Shown: positions 34,827 to 44,495, numbered from the stretch's first letter. The stretch: 64,000 nucleotides of DNA from Smaragdicoccus niigatensis DSM 44881 = NBRC 103563 (GCF_000380645.1 NZ_AQXZ01000013.1:62001-126000), one strand, 5' to 3'. Program-made: numbers and translations. The notes: generated by a model not told the origin, from the sequence alone.

Positions 34827-35029
34827 TAGGCCAAGCGGCTGTACGTGCGCGGGCTGTGGTCGAGACGGCCCATCGCTTCAGCACGCATGTGCAACAAAAC
34901 GAGGCCAGAAATCGATGACATGATCAGACCGAAAACCACGGTCTCAACGCCCAGGGTATAAACACCAACCCAGGTGCCGATCAAGCCGACGACGAAAAGT
35001 GTCCAAGCGAGGGACTTCGAAAAACTCAT
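34826..35029 (-). CDS. Small two-helix membrane protein
   Basis: 67 residues. Two hydrophobic helices (about 8-26 and 29-48) are followed by HMRAEAMGRLDHSPRTYSRLA. A strong AGGAG lies eight bases before ATG 35029, which supports a real gene. Its stop is in the right end of the MITE-like repeat, so the last few residues may derive from it. Function unknown. Confidence 0.68.
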   Translation of the reverse strand: MSFSKSLAWTLFVVGLIGTWVGVYTLGVETVVFGLIMSSISGLVLLHMRAEAMGRLDHSPRTYSRLA

Positions 35030-35284
35030 TGCACCGCTCCTCCACGATGATCTTCCACCTTGTGGGTAGTTCTCGGTGGGGTTTTATTGCCGTGTCATGA
35101 CAGTAAGTCCGCAGTACGACAAGTTTTCGGCGACACGACGCGGGCGAATTACACCGATATCATTCCGCAACCGGTGGCCTCGAACGACGTTGCGGCAGAG
35201 GATGTCTCCCGCTCACAGGCAGTCCGTAGGCGAATCGTCCTATTCTGAACTCGCAGACTTCACCGCAATGCCTGGGTGGCCGAG

Positions 35285-35815
35285 ATGACGAACGAACTGC
35301 CTGCCACACGAATTCCTCGGCAGAAGGCATGGATCTGCAAACGATGCGGCGAGAAACTCTCCAGCACGTTCGACGCGTGCTGGAACTGCGGAACCGACCG
35401 CTCCGGTGCAAAGGCAGGCGTGGACTTCAGGGCGGGCAAGACACGCAGTCCGGTTGCCGAGCACGCACCCGGCCGCTCCCCGGTGATCGGCTACACCCTC
35501 GACCACGAGCCGATCTACCAGATCGCCGGAATCACGGCCGCCGGCGAGGTCGTCACGCTGGACCGCGTCGATGAATGGGTGACTGGCCCCGGACAGAACC
35601 AAGTCGCGATCGCCGCGTTCGGCTTCGCCCTGGTTTTCCCGCCGGTGGGGATCGTGTTGGGACACCTGGCACGCGCGGAGATCCGAGACAGCGGCGAACA
35701 AGGCGATGGCCTGGCACTCTTCGCACTCATCTGGAGCTACCTGGCGCTGATCCTCTTCGTCGTGGGCCTTCTCCTCCTGAGCATGAGCCTTGACTCCCTC
35801 ACGGGCAATCCATAG
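35285..35815 (+). CDS. Zinc-ribbon and DUF4190-like membrane protein
   Basis: About 176 residues. Residues about 15-40 form a zinc ribbon (CKRCG...CWNCG). Two hydrophobic helices near 105-125 and 140-170 carry the DUF4190-type pattern (AFGFALVFPPVGIVLGHLARAEI, then ALIWSYLALILFVVGLLLLS). The ATG at 35285 is preferred over a GTG nine bases upstream, though neither has a strong ribosome binding site. Probably an envelope-associated protein of unknown function. The 255-bp gap on its 5' side shows no gene or clear structure. Confidence 0.75.
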   Translation: MTNELPATRIPRQKAWICKRCGEKLSSTFDACWNCGTDRSGAKAGVDFRAGKTRSPVAEHAPGRSPVIGYTLDHEPIYQIAGITAAGEVVTLDRVDEWVTGPGQNQVAIAAFGFALVFPPVGIVLGHLARAEIRDSGEQGDGLALFALIWSYLALILFVVGLLLLSMSLDSLTGNP

Positions 35816-35838
35816 AAGATTCAAGTAAAACCGGAAGT

Positions 35839-36429
35839 ATGAGACACATGCGCATCGTGGTCGCTCTCGCGTCCACCGCGGTTTTCGCCCTCGCGGGCTG
35901 CTCGAACGACGACACGTCCGGCAGTAGCAACAAGTCCCTCGAATCATCGATGGCACAAGCGACGACGACCGCCACCACCGTCAACGAAGCGCCTCCTACC
36001 GGAACTCTGCCGTTGGAAGGCAAGCCGTCCAACGGCGCGCGATTGACAGTGACCGATATGCGGGTAGGCCATCACACCGGCTTCGACCGGGTCGTGTTCG
36101 AACTCGGCGGCCAGGGCACACCGGGCTGGGTCGCGAACTGGACTGACAACCCCACAAGCCCAGGTAGCGGCAAGCCGATCGACGTGAAGGGCAAGAGCAT
36201 CCTGCAGGTGCGGATCACCGGACTCGGCTATCCCGATGACACCGGCGCCAACCAGTACTCCGGGCCGAATCCGTTGGAGGGCACCGGCGAACTCACGAGT
36301 TGCTACGTAACGGGCGTGTACGAAGGCGAGTCCGAGGCGTTCATCGGCAGCAACCTCGACAAGCCGAAGGTTCGCATCTTCACCCTCGAGTCGCCGGCGC
36401 GCCTCGTGGTGGACATCGCTTCCAGCTAG
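35839..36429 (+). CDS. AMIN-like lipoprotein
   Basis: 196 residues. Signal peptide with lipobox LAGC (Cys about 21), a Ser/Thr-rich linker (24-50), then a beta-rich domain (about 65-196) with VTDMRVGHHTGFDRVVFELGG and a closing ESPARLVVDIAS, the strand pattern of the AMIN-like domain of actinobacterial cell-wall lipoproteins. It is probably exported and membrane-anchored; a role in envelope binding is inferred. ATG 35839 or ATG 35848 could be the start. Confidence 0.78.
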   Translation: MRHMRIVVALASTAVFALAGCSNDDTSGSSNKSLESSMAQATTTATTVNEAPPTGTLPLEGKPSNGARLTVTDMRVGHHTGFDRVVFELGGQGTPGWVANWTDNPTSPGSGKPIDVKGKSILQVRITGLGYPDDTGANQYSGPNPLEGTGELTSCYVTGVYEGESEAFIGSNLDKPKVRIFTLESPARLVVDIASS

Positions 36430-36468
36430 CCCTTGACCAAAGGCGGCGGTGATCGATAGAGAAGGGCT

Positions 36469-36939
36469 ATGGCCTTCCTCAACGACCTCGCCGCCGCCTT
36501 TGCCCTACAGCCGACAGACCCCGAAGGCGCACTCGCGCGCCTGATGGACATGTGGAATGCCCTCGACCGCAACGACCGGGCTGGGCAGTGCATTCTGGCG
36601 CACTACATCGCCGATCTACAGAGCGACGTCGCCGACGAATTACGTTGGGATGAAACGGCTCTCGAGGCGTCGAACGGAGTCACCGACGACGACCTGCAAA
36701 AGCTCCACCCGACGCTCACCGTCGCGGGTTTCATCCCCTCGCTGCAGCTCAACGTCGCCGACGGATACCGCCGCGTCGGTCGATTCGAAGACGCCAGCGC
36801 GGCACTGACAAAGAGCGTCGCGCACAACGATGCATTGCCGTTGGACCTGCCCGAGGAGGTCACCTACCGAGAGATGATCCTGGGCGGGCAGCAACGTCTC
36901 GCGGATCGAATTTCGAGGCGCGATACCGCGTCGGTTTAG
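36469..36939 (+). CDS. Conserved hypothetical helical protein
   Basis: 156 residues, ATG behind GAAGGG. All-helical, with a tetratricopeptide-like rhythm ([24 protein letters not shown], then [23 protein letters not shown] near 105). No signal peptide or catalytic motif. It converges with the helicase gene, the two stops overlapping by four bases (TTAG). Function unknown. Confidence 0.72.
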   Translation: MAFLNDLAAAFALQPTDPEGALARLMDMWNALDRNDRAGQCILAHYIADLQSDVADELRWDETALEASNGVTDDDLQKLHPTLTVAGFIPSLQLNVADGYRRVGRFEDASAALTKSVAHNDALPLDLPEEVTYREMILGGQQRLADRISRRDTASV

Positions 36940-38945
36940 TAGTCGCGCGAACGCTTCGGGCGGTCGTCACGACCCCGGAAACCGCCACGGTCTCCCCCGC
37001 TACCGCCACGGTCGTCACGGCTTCCACGGAATCCCCCGCGATCGCCGCCACGGTCATCCCGACCCCGGAAACCACCACGGTCTCCACCACGGTCACCGCC
37101 GCGATCGCCGCCACGGTCACCGCGATCTCCTCCGCGGTCACCACGGAATCCACCACGATCGCCGCCGAATCCACCGCGATCGCCGCCGAATCCGCCACGG
37201 TCTCCCGCGGGACGACCGCCTGCCGGAGGTCCGGTGTCGACCCGCAGCTGGATCGGCACACCGGCGATCTTGGTATTGCGCAATGCTTCCAGCGTCTCGC
37301 GGGACAGCTTCGCGGGCAGCTCGACAAGGCTGTGGTCCGGGCGGATGCTGATGTGCCCGAAGTCCTGGCGGCGCAGGCCACCTTCGTTGGCGATCGCGCC
37401 AACGATCGCACCCGGCATGACGTGGTGGTTGCGGCCGACCGCGATGCGGTAGGTCGCCATTTCGCCTTCGCCACGCGGCTCGCGCGGACCGCGATCCTCG
37501 CGCGGACCCCGATCAGGACGGTCGCCGCGGTCGCCGCGGTCGTCACGACGCTCGCGCATCGGCGGCCTTTCCGGCTCCGCGGACATGAAGAAGTTCTCGT
37601 CGCGCGATTGCACGGCAAGCGCTGCCGCGATGTCCGCGAGCGGGATGTTGTGTTCCTTCTCGTAGTCCTCGACGAGCTTGCGGAACACTCCGAGCGAATC
37701 CGAGGAAAGGCTCTCAGTGATCGAGTCGCGGAACTTCTCTTCACGCTGCGCATTGACGTCGTCGACGCTCGGCAACTGCATCTCAGTGACCGGCTGACGC
37801 GTCGCGCGCTCGATCGACTTGAGCATCTGACGTTCCCGAGGCGCGACGAAAAGCAACGCGTCACCGGTACGTCCAGCACGGCCGGTGCGGCCGATGCGGT
37901 GGACATATGACTCGCTGTCGTGCGGGATGTCGTAGTTGACAACGTGCGAGATGCGATCGACGTCAAGTCCACGCGCGGCGACGTCCGTTGCCACCAGGAT
38001 GTCAAGGGTGCCCGACTTCAGCTGACCGATGACCCGCTCACGCTGGGCCTGCACGATGTCGCCGTTGATGGCCGCAGCCGAGAAACCACGTGCGCGCAGC
38101 TTCTCCGCGAGTTCCTCGGTCGCCTGCTTCGTGCGAACGAAGATGATCATCGCTTCGAAGGCCTCGACCTCGAGGATGCGCGTCAAGGCGTCAAGCTTGC
38201 GCTGGTGGGAGACAAGGACCCAGCGTTGAGTGATGTTCGCGGCCGTCGCGGTCTTCGCCTTGACGGTGATCTCGATCGGATCCCGCATGTACTGCTTGGA
38301 GATCTTGCGAATCGCGCCCGGCATCGTCGCCGAGAAGAGCGCGACCTGCTTGGTCTCCGGGGTGTCGGCGAGGATTCGCTCGACGTCCTCCTGGAAGCCC
38401 ATCTTGAGCATTTCGTCGGCCTCGTCGAGAACCAGGAATTCCAGTTCCGAAAGGTCGAGCGTGCCCTTCTCGAGGTGGTCGATCACACGGCCCGGCGTAC
38501 CGACGACAACGTGTGCACCGCGGCGCAGGCCAGCGAGCTGTCCCGTGTAGCTCTGGCCACCGTAGATCGGCAGAACGTGCAGACCGTCCATGTGCGACGA
38601 GTACTTACCGAAAGCCTCGGCGACCTGGATCGCGAGTTCGCGGGTCGGCGCAAGGATCAGTGCCTGCGGCTTGCGGGCGGCGAGGTTCAGGCGCTGCAGA
38701 ATCGGGATCGCGAAAGCCGCGGTCTTACCGGTTCCGGTCTGTGCGAGACCCACAACGTCCGCGCCGGTGAGGAGCGGAGGAATTGTCGCTGCCTGAATAG
38801 GCGACGGCGTTTCGTAGCCGACATCGCGGATGGCCTTGAGGATTCGCTCGTCTAATCCCAGGTCGGCAAAGGTGCCCAGATCGTCAAAGGTAGGACCCGC
38901 TTGATCTGGTTCCTGAGCGGGCGCATCGGTTTCGATGTCAGTCAT
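36936..38945 (-). CDS. deaD: DEAD-box RNA helicase, DeaD/CsdA type
   Basis: 669 residues from ATG 38945. Q-motif and motif [12 protein letters not shown] (about 68), PTRELA, TPGRV, DEAD in VLDEADEM (about 178), SAT, and [13 protein letters not shown] (about 345). A DbpA-like RNA-binding domain covers about 490-565 ([22 protein letters not shown]), followed by an RGG/DRGG tail of about 100 residues to the end (KRSRDY). It unwinds structured RNA, typically in ribosome assembly and cold response. In-frame sequence upstream of 38945 is not helicase-like and was excluded. Confidence 0.95.
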   Translation of the reverse strand: MTDIETDAPAQEPDQAGPTFDDLGTFADLGLDERILKAIRDVGYETPSPIQAATIPPLLTGADVVGLAQTGTGKTAAFAIPILQRLNLAARKPQALILAPTRELAIQVAEAFGKYSSHMDGLHVLPIYGGQSYTGQLAGLRRGAHVVVGTPGRVIDHLEKGTLDLSELEFLVLDEADEMLKMGFQEDVERILADTPETKQVALFSATMPGAIRKISKQYMRDPIEITVKAKTATAANITQRWVLVSHQRKLDALTRILEVEAFEAMIIFVRTKQATEELAEKLRARGFSAAAINGDIVQAQRERVIGQLKSGTLDILVATDVAARGLDVDRISHVVNYDIPHDSESYVHRIGRTGRAGRTGDALLFVAPRERQMLKSIERATRQPVTEMQLPSVDDVNAQREEKFRDSITESLSSDSLGVFRKLVEDYEKEHNIPLADIAAALAVQSRDENFFMSAEPERPPMRERRDDRGDRGDRPDRGPREDRGPREPRGEGEMATYRIAVGRNHHVMPGAIVGAIANEGGLRRQDFGHISIRPDHSLVELPAKLSRETLEALRNTKIAGVPIQLRVDTGPPAGGRPAGDRGGFGGDRGGFGGDRGGFRGDRGGDRGDRGGDRGGDRGGDRGGFRGRDDRGGDRGGFRGSRDDRGGSGGDRGGFRGRDDRPKRSRDY
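36945..37230 (-). repeat. Low-complexity repeats encoding the helicase RGG tail
   Basis: Short imperfect copies of a CCACGGAATCC/CGATCGCCGCC-type unit encode repeated [13 protein letters not shown] and GGDRGD words. This kind of in-frame repeat can expand or contract between strains without breaking the frame. Confidence 0.8.
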
Positions 38946-39017
38946 TGTGTCTAAAAGTCTAAGGGCAGTTCTCTTACCGCGTGACCACGCTGAAAAACTG
39001 TACGAGGTCTTACTGTG

Positions 39018-39821
39018 ATGAACGTGGTTTCTGTCGCAATCGCACAATTCGCACCCGGCGAAGACAAGAGCTCGAACATCGCCGAGCTTCGCAAGCTGGC
39101 GATCGTCGCAACTCATCGGGGCGCCCAGGTCGTCGTAGCACCCGAGTATTCGATGTTCACTGCCAAACGACTCGACGATCGTTACCGCGCGGCGGCCGAA
39201 CCGCTCGACGGAAAGTTCGTCAACGACGTGCAGTCGATCGCCCGCGAAACCGGTGCGGTGATCGTCGCCGGAGTCGCCGAGTCGCAGCCGGACGACGCGC
39301 ACATCTACAACACCGTCGTCGCTGTCGGGGCTGACGGCATCCTCGCCGCCTACCGCAAGATCCACCTCTACGACGCCTTCGGATTCCACGAGTCTGAGAT
39401 CGTTTCCCCAGGTCCGATCACCGATCCGGTCGTCTTCGAGGCCGGCGGCGCGACCTTCGGAATCCAGACTTGCTACGACCTGCGCTTCCCCGAGATCACC
39501 CGACGCCTGGCGATTGCCGGCGCGGACGTCGTTCTCATTCCGGCGCAATGGATTCCGGGACCGCTCAAGGAAGACCACTGGACGACCCTGATTCGAGCCC
39601 GTGCGATCGAGAACACAGTCTTCGTCTGCGCCGCCGATCAGGCTCCACCGCTGGGTGCTGGGCACTCGATGATCGTCGATCCGATGGGCATCACACTGAG
39701 CTCGTTGGGCGAACAAGTTGGTACTTCCGTCGCCGAAATCTCACCGGATCGGGTCGCTGAAGTTCGGCTCAAGAACCCCTCGCTGAGCCATCGAAGAATC
39801 AACATGTACAAACCTGAATAA
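39018..39821 (+). CDS. Carbon-nitrogen hydrolase (Nit2/deaminated-glutathione amidase-like)
   Basis: 267 residues. The Glu-Lys-Cys triad is evident: VVAPEYSMF (Glu about 45), YRKIHLYD (Lys about 114) and [10 protein letters not shown] (Cys about 152). [16 protein letters not shown] follows as in omega-amidase/NIT2 relatives. It hydrolyses small amides; deaminated glutathione or a 2-oxo-amide are candidates. A GTG three bases before the ATG may also serve as start. Divergent from the helicase gene. Confidence 0.9.
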   Translation: MNVVSVAIAQFAPGEDKSSNIAELRKLAIVATHRGAQVVVAPEYSMFTAKRLDDRYRAAAEPLDGKFVNDVQSIARETGAVIVAGVAESQPDDAHIYNTVVAVGADGILAAYRKIHLYDAFGFHESEIVSPGPITDPVVFEAGGATFGIQTCYDLRFPEITRRLAIAGADVVLIPAQWIPGPLKEDHWTTLIRARAIENTVFVCAADQAPPLGAGHSMIVDPMGITLSSLGEQVGTSVAEISPDRVAEVRLKNPSLSHRRINMYKPE

Positions 39822-39917
39822 CTTCTGTGATTTGCGTAACAGAAGCATCACGCCGAACCGATTATCAGAGTGGATGAGGTGCTCCACCTGCGGAGTCAGC
39901 GAATCGGGGAGTCAAAG

Positions 39918-40367
39918 ATGCCAACCCACAAGAACAACTGCTTAGCAGTCCTCGTGATCGAGGCACTGCAGTCGACAGTCTGCAGTGATGCGGACACCGA
40001 AGCGGTCGTCGACCGCTACTGCGCGTACCGCCAGGCTCAAGGCTCATGGCAGGGAAAAGACGGCGCGCGAGCACTTCTGCGGACTTTCGAAGACGTCGGT
40101 GGCTGCCTGCAATGGGTAGGCAAGGTCGGAAACTACCGCCGGCGCTATTCCGCGACGTCCACCCCGATCGCCGCAACCGCGATCGAGCGCGTGGCGGAAC
40201 TCTTCTACCGGTACCGCATCGATTCGATCGCAGACTTCAACTCCGCGCTCAATGACCCGAAGCGGCGCAAGGCACTCGAGAGCGACTTCACCGCCATCAG
40301 CGGGGACCCCCACGCGTGGCACCGCATCACCGAGTTGGCCGAGGCGAAGGTCTCTATCGTCGCCTGA
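39918..40367 (+). CDS. Conserved hypothetical protein
   Basis: 149 residues from ATG 39918 (MPTHKNNCLAVLVIEALQS) behind GGAG. Mixed helical sequence without signal, membrane helix or clear motif; LLRTFEDVGGCLQWVGKVGNYRRRY and AIERVAELFYRYRIDSIADF look conserved-family-like. Longer in-frame sequence back to a GTG at 39870 is possible but lacks a ribosome binding site. Function unknown. Confidence 0.65.
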   Translation: MPTHKNNCLAVLVIEALQSTVCSDADTEAVVDRYCAYRQAQGSWQGKDGARALLRTFEDVGGCLQWVGKVGNYRRRYSATSTPIAATAIERVAELFYRYRIDSIADFNSALNDPKRRKALESDFTAISGDPHAWHRITELAEAKVSIVA

Positions 40368-40393
40368 CGTGGGCATTCAGTACCGCTGCGGCG

Positions 40394-40406
40394 TAACGTC
40401 ACTGCT
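40394..40406 (+). promoter_or_regulatory. Leaderless -10 element for the phosphoribosyltransferase gene
   Basis: TAACGT at 40394-40399 precedes GTG 40407 by seven bases, without a ribosome binding site. Confidence 0.45.
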
Positions 40407-41036
40407 GTGCGCTATGCCGATCGCGCGCAGGCGGGCCGAGCATTGGCGCGCTCTTTGGAACACCTTCGCGGCCGAAACCCGATCGTGCTCGGACTCCCCC
40501 GCGGCGGCGTGCCGGTCGCCGAGGCCGTAGCTCACGCGATGGACGCCGATGTCGACATTCTCCTGGTTCGCAAGCTCGGCGTGCCGTGGCAACCCGAGCT
40601 AGCCGCGGGTGCGATCGGCGAGGGCGGCGTCCGCGTTCTCAATCACTCGCTGCTGCGCGCGGTCGGGCTCAGCGAGAGCGACCTCAAGCCCATCGCGCTC
40701 CGCGAAGAGGCTGAACTCAAACGCCGTGCCGCAGCCTTCCGCCGGGTGAAGCCGCCGGCGGTGCTCGAAGGTCGCACCGTGGTCATCGTCGACGACGGCA
40801 TCGCGACGGGCGCGACGGTCTTGGCGGCGATCGAAGTCGCGCGTGCAAAAGGTGCGGTGTACGTCGCCGTCGCGACGCCGGTTTGTGCACCCGACTCGGG
40901 TCGTCGAGTTGCCGCGAGTGCTGACGAATTCGTCGCTCCCTATCAGCCGCACGATATGTCCGGGGTCGGCGCCGCTTACCGCGACTTCCACCAGCTCAGC
41001 GACAGCGAAGTCGTCAAGCTGCTGCAGAAGTTTTAG
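40407..41036 (+). CDS. Phosphoribosyltransferase-family protein
   Basis: 209 residues. The PRPP-binding signature VVIVDDGIATGATVLAAI is at about 123-140, and LGLPRGGVPVAEAVA near 28 is the N-terminal loop of this family, here of the type often annotated as predicted phosphoribosyltransferase or erythromycin-esterase-associated PRTase. The base substrate cannot be named. It converges with the LLM oxidoreductase gene. Confidence 0.85.
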   Translation: MRYADRAQAGRALARSLEHLRGRNPIVLGLPRGGVPVAEAVAHAMDADVDILLVRKLGVPWQPELAAGAIGEGGVRVLNHSLLRAVGLSESDLKPIALREEAELKRRAAAFRRVKPPAVLEGRTVVIVDDGIATGATVLAAIEVARAKGAVYVAVATPVCAPDSGRRVAASADEFVAPYQPHDMSGVGAAYRDFHQLSDSEVVKLLQKF

Positions 41037-41047
41037 TTCAGCCCGTC

Positions 41048-41824
41048 TTAGCCCAGCCGCTCGAGCACCGGCGCGAACGCGGGCGCGAGGTCGATCGGTA
41101 CCAGGATCTCGTCGATGCCCAACTGGTCGCGGCGGGACTCGAGCGTTTCCGCCGCTTCCGCCGGGTCAGCCGGGAGAACGCCGGCGAGACCCACGAGATC
41201 AGAGGCGAGACGTGCGGCGATCCACGCCTGAACCTGTCCCCCGACGCCGAAGACGGACTGGCTCAAGCCCACTGACTGCGACGTCCGGCGGACCAGCGTG
41301 GCCATCTTGCGCACGTCGTCCAGGGTCGCGGTGGGGCCCGCTGCGAGAAGTATCCGGTCAGCACCTTCGGCGGCATCCGACAGCATTCGAGGGCCGGCGG
41401 CCGCGACGATGATCGGCGGTACGGGCTGCACGGACTCGCGGACAGCCGCGACCGATTCCCACAGCTGTGCGCGGCGCCTTCCGGCCATCCCCCAACGCTT
41501 CCCGAGCTGCTGGGCCTCACCCTCGGCGTCCGGACGGCCGACGCCGATGCCGAGTTCGAACCGGCCCTCCGACAACGTCTGCAAAGCGCTCACTTCGCGC
41601 ACCAGTTCCGCGCTGGTCCGGTACGGAGCGGCGACGACATTCGTGCGGAGCTTGATCGTGTCCGTGACCGCGGCGGCCGCCGCCAGGGCGGGGAACGGAG
41701 ACATGATGCGCAGCGTGTCCGGCAACATGACGCTGCCGTAGCCGTTGTCTTGGCCCCACTGCACGTCGCGGACCAAATCGGTGCGAGTACGCGGAGCGAT
41801 GATCAGTCCGAATGAGAAGGCCAT
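41048..41824 (-). CDS. LLM-class flavin-dependent oxidoreductase
   Basis: 258 residues from ATG 41824 (MAFSFGLIIAPRTRTDLVRD). Luciferase-like TIM barrel with LRTNVVAAPYRTSAELVREVSALQTLSEGRFELGIGVG, the classic F420/FMN-binding segment. Length is shorter than two-domain luciferases. In actinomycetes many such proteins use F420; cofactor and substrate are not determined. An in-frame extension to 41911 is not family-like and was excluded. Confidence 0.87.
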   Translation of the reverse strand: MAFSFGLIIAPRTRTDLVRDVQWGQDNGYGSVMLPDTLRIMSPFPALAAAAAVTDTIKLRTNVVAAPYRTSAELVREVSALQTLSEGRFELGIGVGRPDAEGEAQQLGKRWGMAGRRRAQLWESVAAVRESVQPVPPIIVAAAGPRMLSDAAEGADRILLAAGPTATLDDVRKMATLVRRTSQSVGLSQSVFGVGGQVQAWIAARLASDLVGLAGVLPADPAEAAETLESRRDQLGIDEILVPIDLAPAFAPVLERLG

Positions 41825-41932
41825 GGTTTCCAGGCTGCCTGCTCGGCGGAGATCAGGGCAACCGGGGAAACCCTGAGATCGGGCACGTGACCCGATTTGA
41901 AATCCCGGCAACTCGCATTACTTCATGCCATG

Positions 41933-41985
41933 ATTCGTCTACTTGCTTTACACATATTCCATATTGGTAAAGTAGGTAGACGAAT
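41933..41985. promoter_or_regulatory. Large inverted repeat upstream of the TetR gene
   Basis: ATTCGTCTACTTGCTTTAC (41933-41951) and GTAAAGTAGGTAGACGAAT (41967-41985) pair at 17 of 19 positions, with a 15-base spacer. A -35-like TTTACA and a -10-like TAAAGT overlap the inner ends. It lies 33 bases before the TTG start of the TetR gene and is a natural autorepression operator, likely also controlling the MpaB gene. Confidence 0.62.
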
Positions 41986-42018
41986 CGGTTCGTTTGACGC
42001 CGTCGAAGGAGTGCGAAG

Positions 42019-42648
42019 TTGGCAGTCGAGAACCAGGCTCGCGCCTCGGGCGACGACGCTTTTGTCAACCGGGCGCACAGCCTTCTCAAGGCGATGGCGA
42101 TCGACGCGACCGTCGACCTGATTCGCACTGCCGGCTGGGCGAACATCCGGATGACCGACATCGCGGCCAAGATCGGCGTCAGCAAGCCGACGCTGTACAA
42201 ACATTTCGGCTCGAAGGATCAGCTCGCGAGCGTCTACCTCGACCGCGAAATTGACGCGATGATCGAGGTCGCGGCGACCGCGCTCCTCCGCTACCCGGAC
42301 GATCCCGAGCGTGCACTCCGGGAAGGCCTTCGTTCGGTCATCGAGTCGTTTTCCTCGAACCCGGTAATGCGCTCGGTACTCGCCGACAACGATGCGTCCG
42401 CGGCGCTGCTCCCTCTCGTGACGACGCATGGCCAGCGGCTACTCAGGCGCGCAGCAGAGGCCTTCGCGCCGATCCTCGAGAACGCGATCCCCGGACTCGA
42501 CCCGGCGGACACGCGTGCTTATTCGGACACGATGGTCCGCGTCCTGATCTCGCACGCGATCCTGCCCGCGTCCTCAGTCGAGGAAAGCGTCGACCTCGTG
42601 CTTCGCGTGGCGATTCCCGTGCTCCGCACCCAACGACCCCCTGAGTAA
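42019..42648 (+). CDS. TetR-family transcriptional regulator
   Basis: 209 residues, TTG start behind GGAG eight bases upstream. The N-terminal HTH is AGWANIRMTDIAAKIGVSKPTLYKHFGSKDQLA (about 42-75), a textbook TetR motif; the remainder is a ligand-binding helical domain. It likely represses itself and the MpaB-family oxygenase gene 34 bases downstream through the palindrome at 41933-41985. Confidence 0.92.
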   Translation: MAVENQARASGDDAFVNRAHSLLKAMAIDATVDLIRTAGWANIRMTDIAAKIGVSKPTLYKHFGSKDQLASVYLDREIDAMIEVAATALLRYPDDPERALREGLRSVIESFSSNPVMRSVLADNDASAALLPLVTTHGQRLLRRAAEAFAPILENAIPGLDPADTRAYSDTMVRVLISHAILPASSVEESVDLVLRVAIPVLRTQRPPE

Positions 42649-42682
42649 CCAGCGCAACGCCCCTCAATGCCGAGAGGAAACA

Positions 42683-43786
42683 ATGATCACCCTGCCGAAA
42701 ATCACCCGCGACCAGTTCGCCGCCGAGTTCGAGCCCGCTGCCGACTACGGCTTCTTCGGGCCCGGGTCCGTGACCTGGACGGTGTGGGGATACCCCACCT
42801 CCTACATCCTGGGATTCGCCCGAGCGGTCACCATCGAACATCTCGACCCGAACCTGACGGCCGCTGTCGTGCAGGCCGGCGGCGTGAAGTACCGCCCGCA
42901 CACGCGCTATGGACGGACTCTTCGTTACTTCGGCATGGTCGCGTTCGGTGCCACCGAGCCGACGGCTCGCGCTGCTGACGTCCTGGTCAAGGTGCACTCC
43001 AAGGCGATCGGCACGGACCCGGTGACCCAGCACGCGTACGACGCGAACAAGCCGTCGTCGCAGCTGTGGATCCACATGACCGCGTGGCACTCGATCCTCT
43101 ACTGCTACGAGAAGTTCGGCCCGGGACGCCTCTCCGCCGAAGAGGAAGCACAGTACTGGGAGGAATGCGCTCGCGCCGCCGAGCTGCAGACCATCGACCC
43201 GGACACCGTGCCGCGCACGCGTGAGGACGTCATCAAGTACTTCGACGACTGGCGCCCGCACCTGTGTGCCTCCGAGGCCGCGCGCGACATGGTGGACTTC
43301 ATCCTTCACCTCGAAGTCGCACTCCCGCCGGACCTGGCGAAGTGGGAGAAGCTTGCCTTCCTGCCGCTGACCCGCCTGCTGGCTCTTGGCGTCGTCGCCA
43401 CTTATCCCCAGTACATGCGCGACCTCTTCGGCATCAGCCAGAGTCCCGTCGTGGACCGTCTGATCACGCCGCTCATGAAGAACCTCCACACGGTGATCGA
43501 CCGGTCGTGGACGCTCAAGTTCTGGCTCATGAACCTGATCGCCCCGCAGGCTCTGCCGGTCGCGGCACCGGCGCTGCTCGGCATCCCGGCCGTCAACCCG
43601 ATCACGATGACCCCGCGCGAGGCCCAGCAGAAGTACGGCTTCGACGTCCCGAATGACGCACACCTGGGCATGCGCGCCAAGCAGCGCGACCGGGTGTTCA
43701 AAAAGGGTCTCGCCCCAAGTGACGACGGTTTGCTCGAGTCCGAGGTGCATATCGGCAACCTGAACCCGGCGGAGCGCTCCGCCTGA
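42683..43786 (+). CDS. MpaB-family oxygenase (DUF2236, Lcp-like)
   Basis: 367 residues behind AGAGGAAACA. N-terminal YGFFGPGSVTWTVWG is the family entry motif; RYGRTLRYFGMVAFG near 75-90 and HSILYCYEKFGPG near 135, ending in VDFILHLEVALPPDL, provide the conserved His residues expected to bind haem as in latex-clearing protein. Such enzymes oxidatively cleave isoprenoid or other lipids. No signal peptide. It follows the TetR gene and ends at a strong terminator (43794-43840). Confidence 0.88.
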   Translation: MITLPKITRDQFAAEFEPAADYGFFGPGSVTWTVWGYPTSYILGFARAVTIEHLDPNLTAAVVQAGGVKYRPHTRYGRTLRYFGMVAFGATEPTARAADVLVKVHSKAIGTDPVTQHAYDANKPSSQLWIHMTAWHSILYCYEKFGPGRLSAEEEAQYWEECARAAELQTIDPDTVPRTREDVIKYFDDWRPHLCASEAARDMVDFILHLEVALPPDLAKWEKLAFLPLTRLLALGVVATYPQYMRDLFGISQSPVVDRLITPLMKNLHTVIDRSWTLKFWLMNLIAPQALPVAAPALLGIPAVNPITMTPREAQQKYGFDVPNDAHLGMRAKQRDRVFKKGLAPSDDGLLESEVHIGNLNPAERSA

Positions 43787-43793
43787 CGAGCCG

Positions 43794-43840
43794 AAATCCG
43801 ATGCCCTGTCAGCCAGTTCACTGACAGGGCATCGGATTTT
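43794..43840 (+). terminator. Rho-independent terminator after the MpaB gene
   Basis: AAATCCGATGCCCTGTCAG (43794-43812), loop of eight bases, then CTGACAGGGCATCGGATTTT (43821-43840): a 19-bp perfect stem followed by a T-run. It ends the TetR-MpaB unit and precedes the DUF1345 gene start at 43857. Confidence 0.9.
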
Positions 43841-43856
43841 CCGGCACCCTGAATCA

Positions 43857-44495
43857 GTGGCGAGTATCAACTCGGTCGGCGCGACCCGGTTCCGAGTCTC
43901 GTGGACCATCGGCATCGCCGCCGGCTTCGGCTCCTGGTTTGTCTTCCACCACCGCTGGCCGGCAGTGCTGCTCGTGTTCATCATCGTGGGCGCATTCACG
44001 CAGTCCGTCTGGGCACTCACCGCACTGTTGCGCCTGGACGGCAATGAGACCCGCGACCATGCGAACGCATCGGATGTGAACGACACTCTTGGCGATATCG
44101 CGGCCGTGCTAGTACTCGTCGGCAGCCTGGGATCGATCGGAATCATGCTCGCCACCAGCTCCGACAATCACCGGGAGAAGACCGTCTACGCGGCGATGTC
44201 CGTCACCGCGATTCTCGCGGCATGGACATTGCTGCACACCTTGCACATGGCGCGTTATGCCCGGCTCTACTACCAAGACCCCGAGGGCGGCATCGACTTC
44301 AACAACGGCGAGCCGCCCCGGTATTCGGACTTCGCCTACTTCTCGTTCAACCTTGGGATGACGTACCAGGTGTCGGATACGTCGGTCAGCAGCAGCGCAC
44401 TCCGCACCGCGGTGCTCAAGCACTGCATGTTCAGCTACGTGTACGGCACGGTCATCATCGCGACCACGATCAACCTGGTGCTGAACCTCATCTAG
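43857..44495 (+). CDS. DUF1345 membrane protein
   Basis: 212 residues, GTG start. Five to six hydrophobic helices, with WTLLHTLHMARYARLYY near 120 and DFAYFSFNLGMTYQVSDT near 160, both signature segments of DUF1345. Function unknown; integral membrane protein. The 259 bp that follow, up to the transhydrogenase gene, contain a perfect 12-bp palindrome GCGAATATTCGC (44544-44555) but no gene. Confidence 0.88.
   Translation: MASINSVGATRFRVSWTIGIAAGFGSWFVFHHRWPAVLLVFIIVGAFTQSVWALTALLRLDGNETRDHANASDVNDTLGDIAAVLVLVGSLGSIGIMLATSSDNHREKTVYAAMSVTAILAAWTLLHTLHMARYARLYYQDPEGGIDFNNGEPPRYSDFAYFSFNLGMTYQVSDTSVSSSALRTAVLKHCMFSYVYGTVIIATTINLVLNLI

Noticed and set aside
36945-37230. Repetitive DNA that might be a CRISPR array.
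   Set aside because: Units are irregular, have no spacers and encode an in-frame RGG tail.
39870-39917. Extension of the 149-residue hypothetical protein to GTG 39870.
   Set aside because: GGAG is correctly spaced for ATG 39918, and none for the upstream GTG.
41877-41899. ATCGGG-CACGTGA-CCCGAT palindrome between LLM and TetR genes.
   Set aside because: Six-base arms only; the 19-bp-arm repeat just downstream is far stronger.
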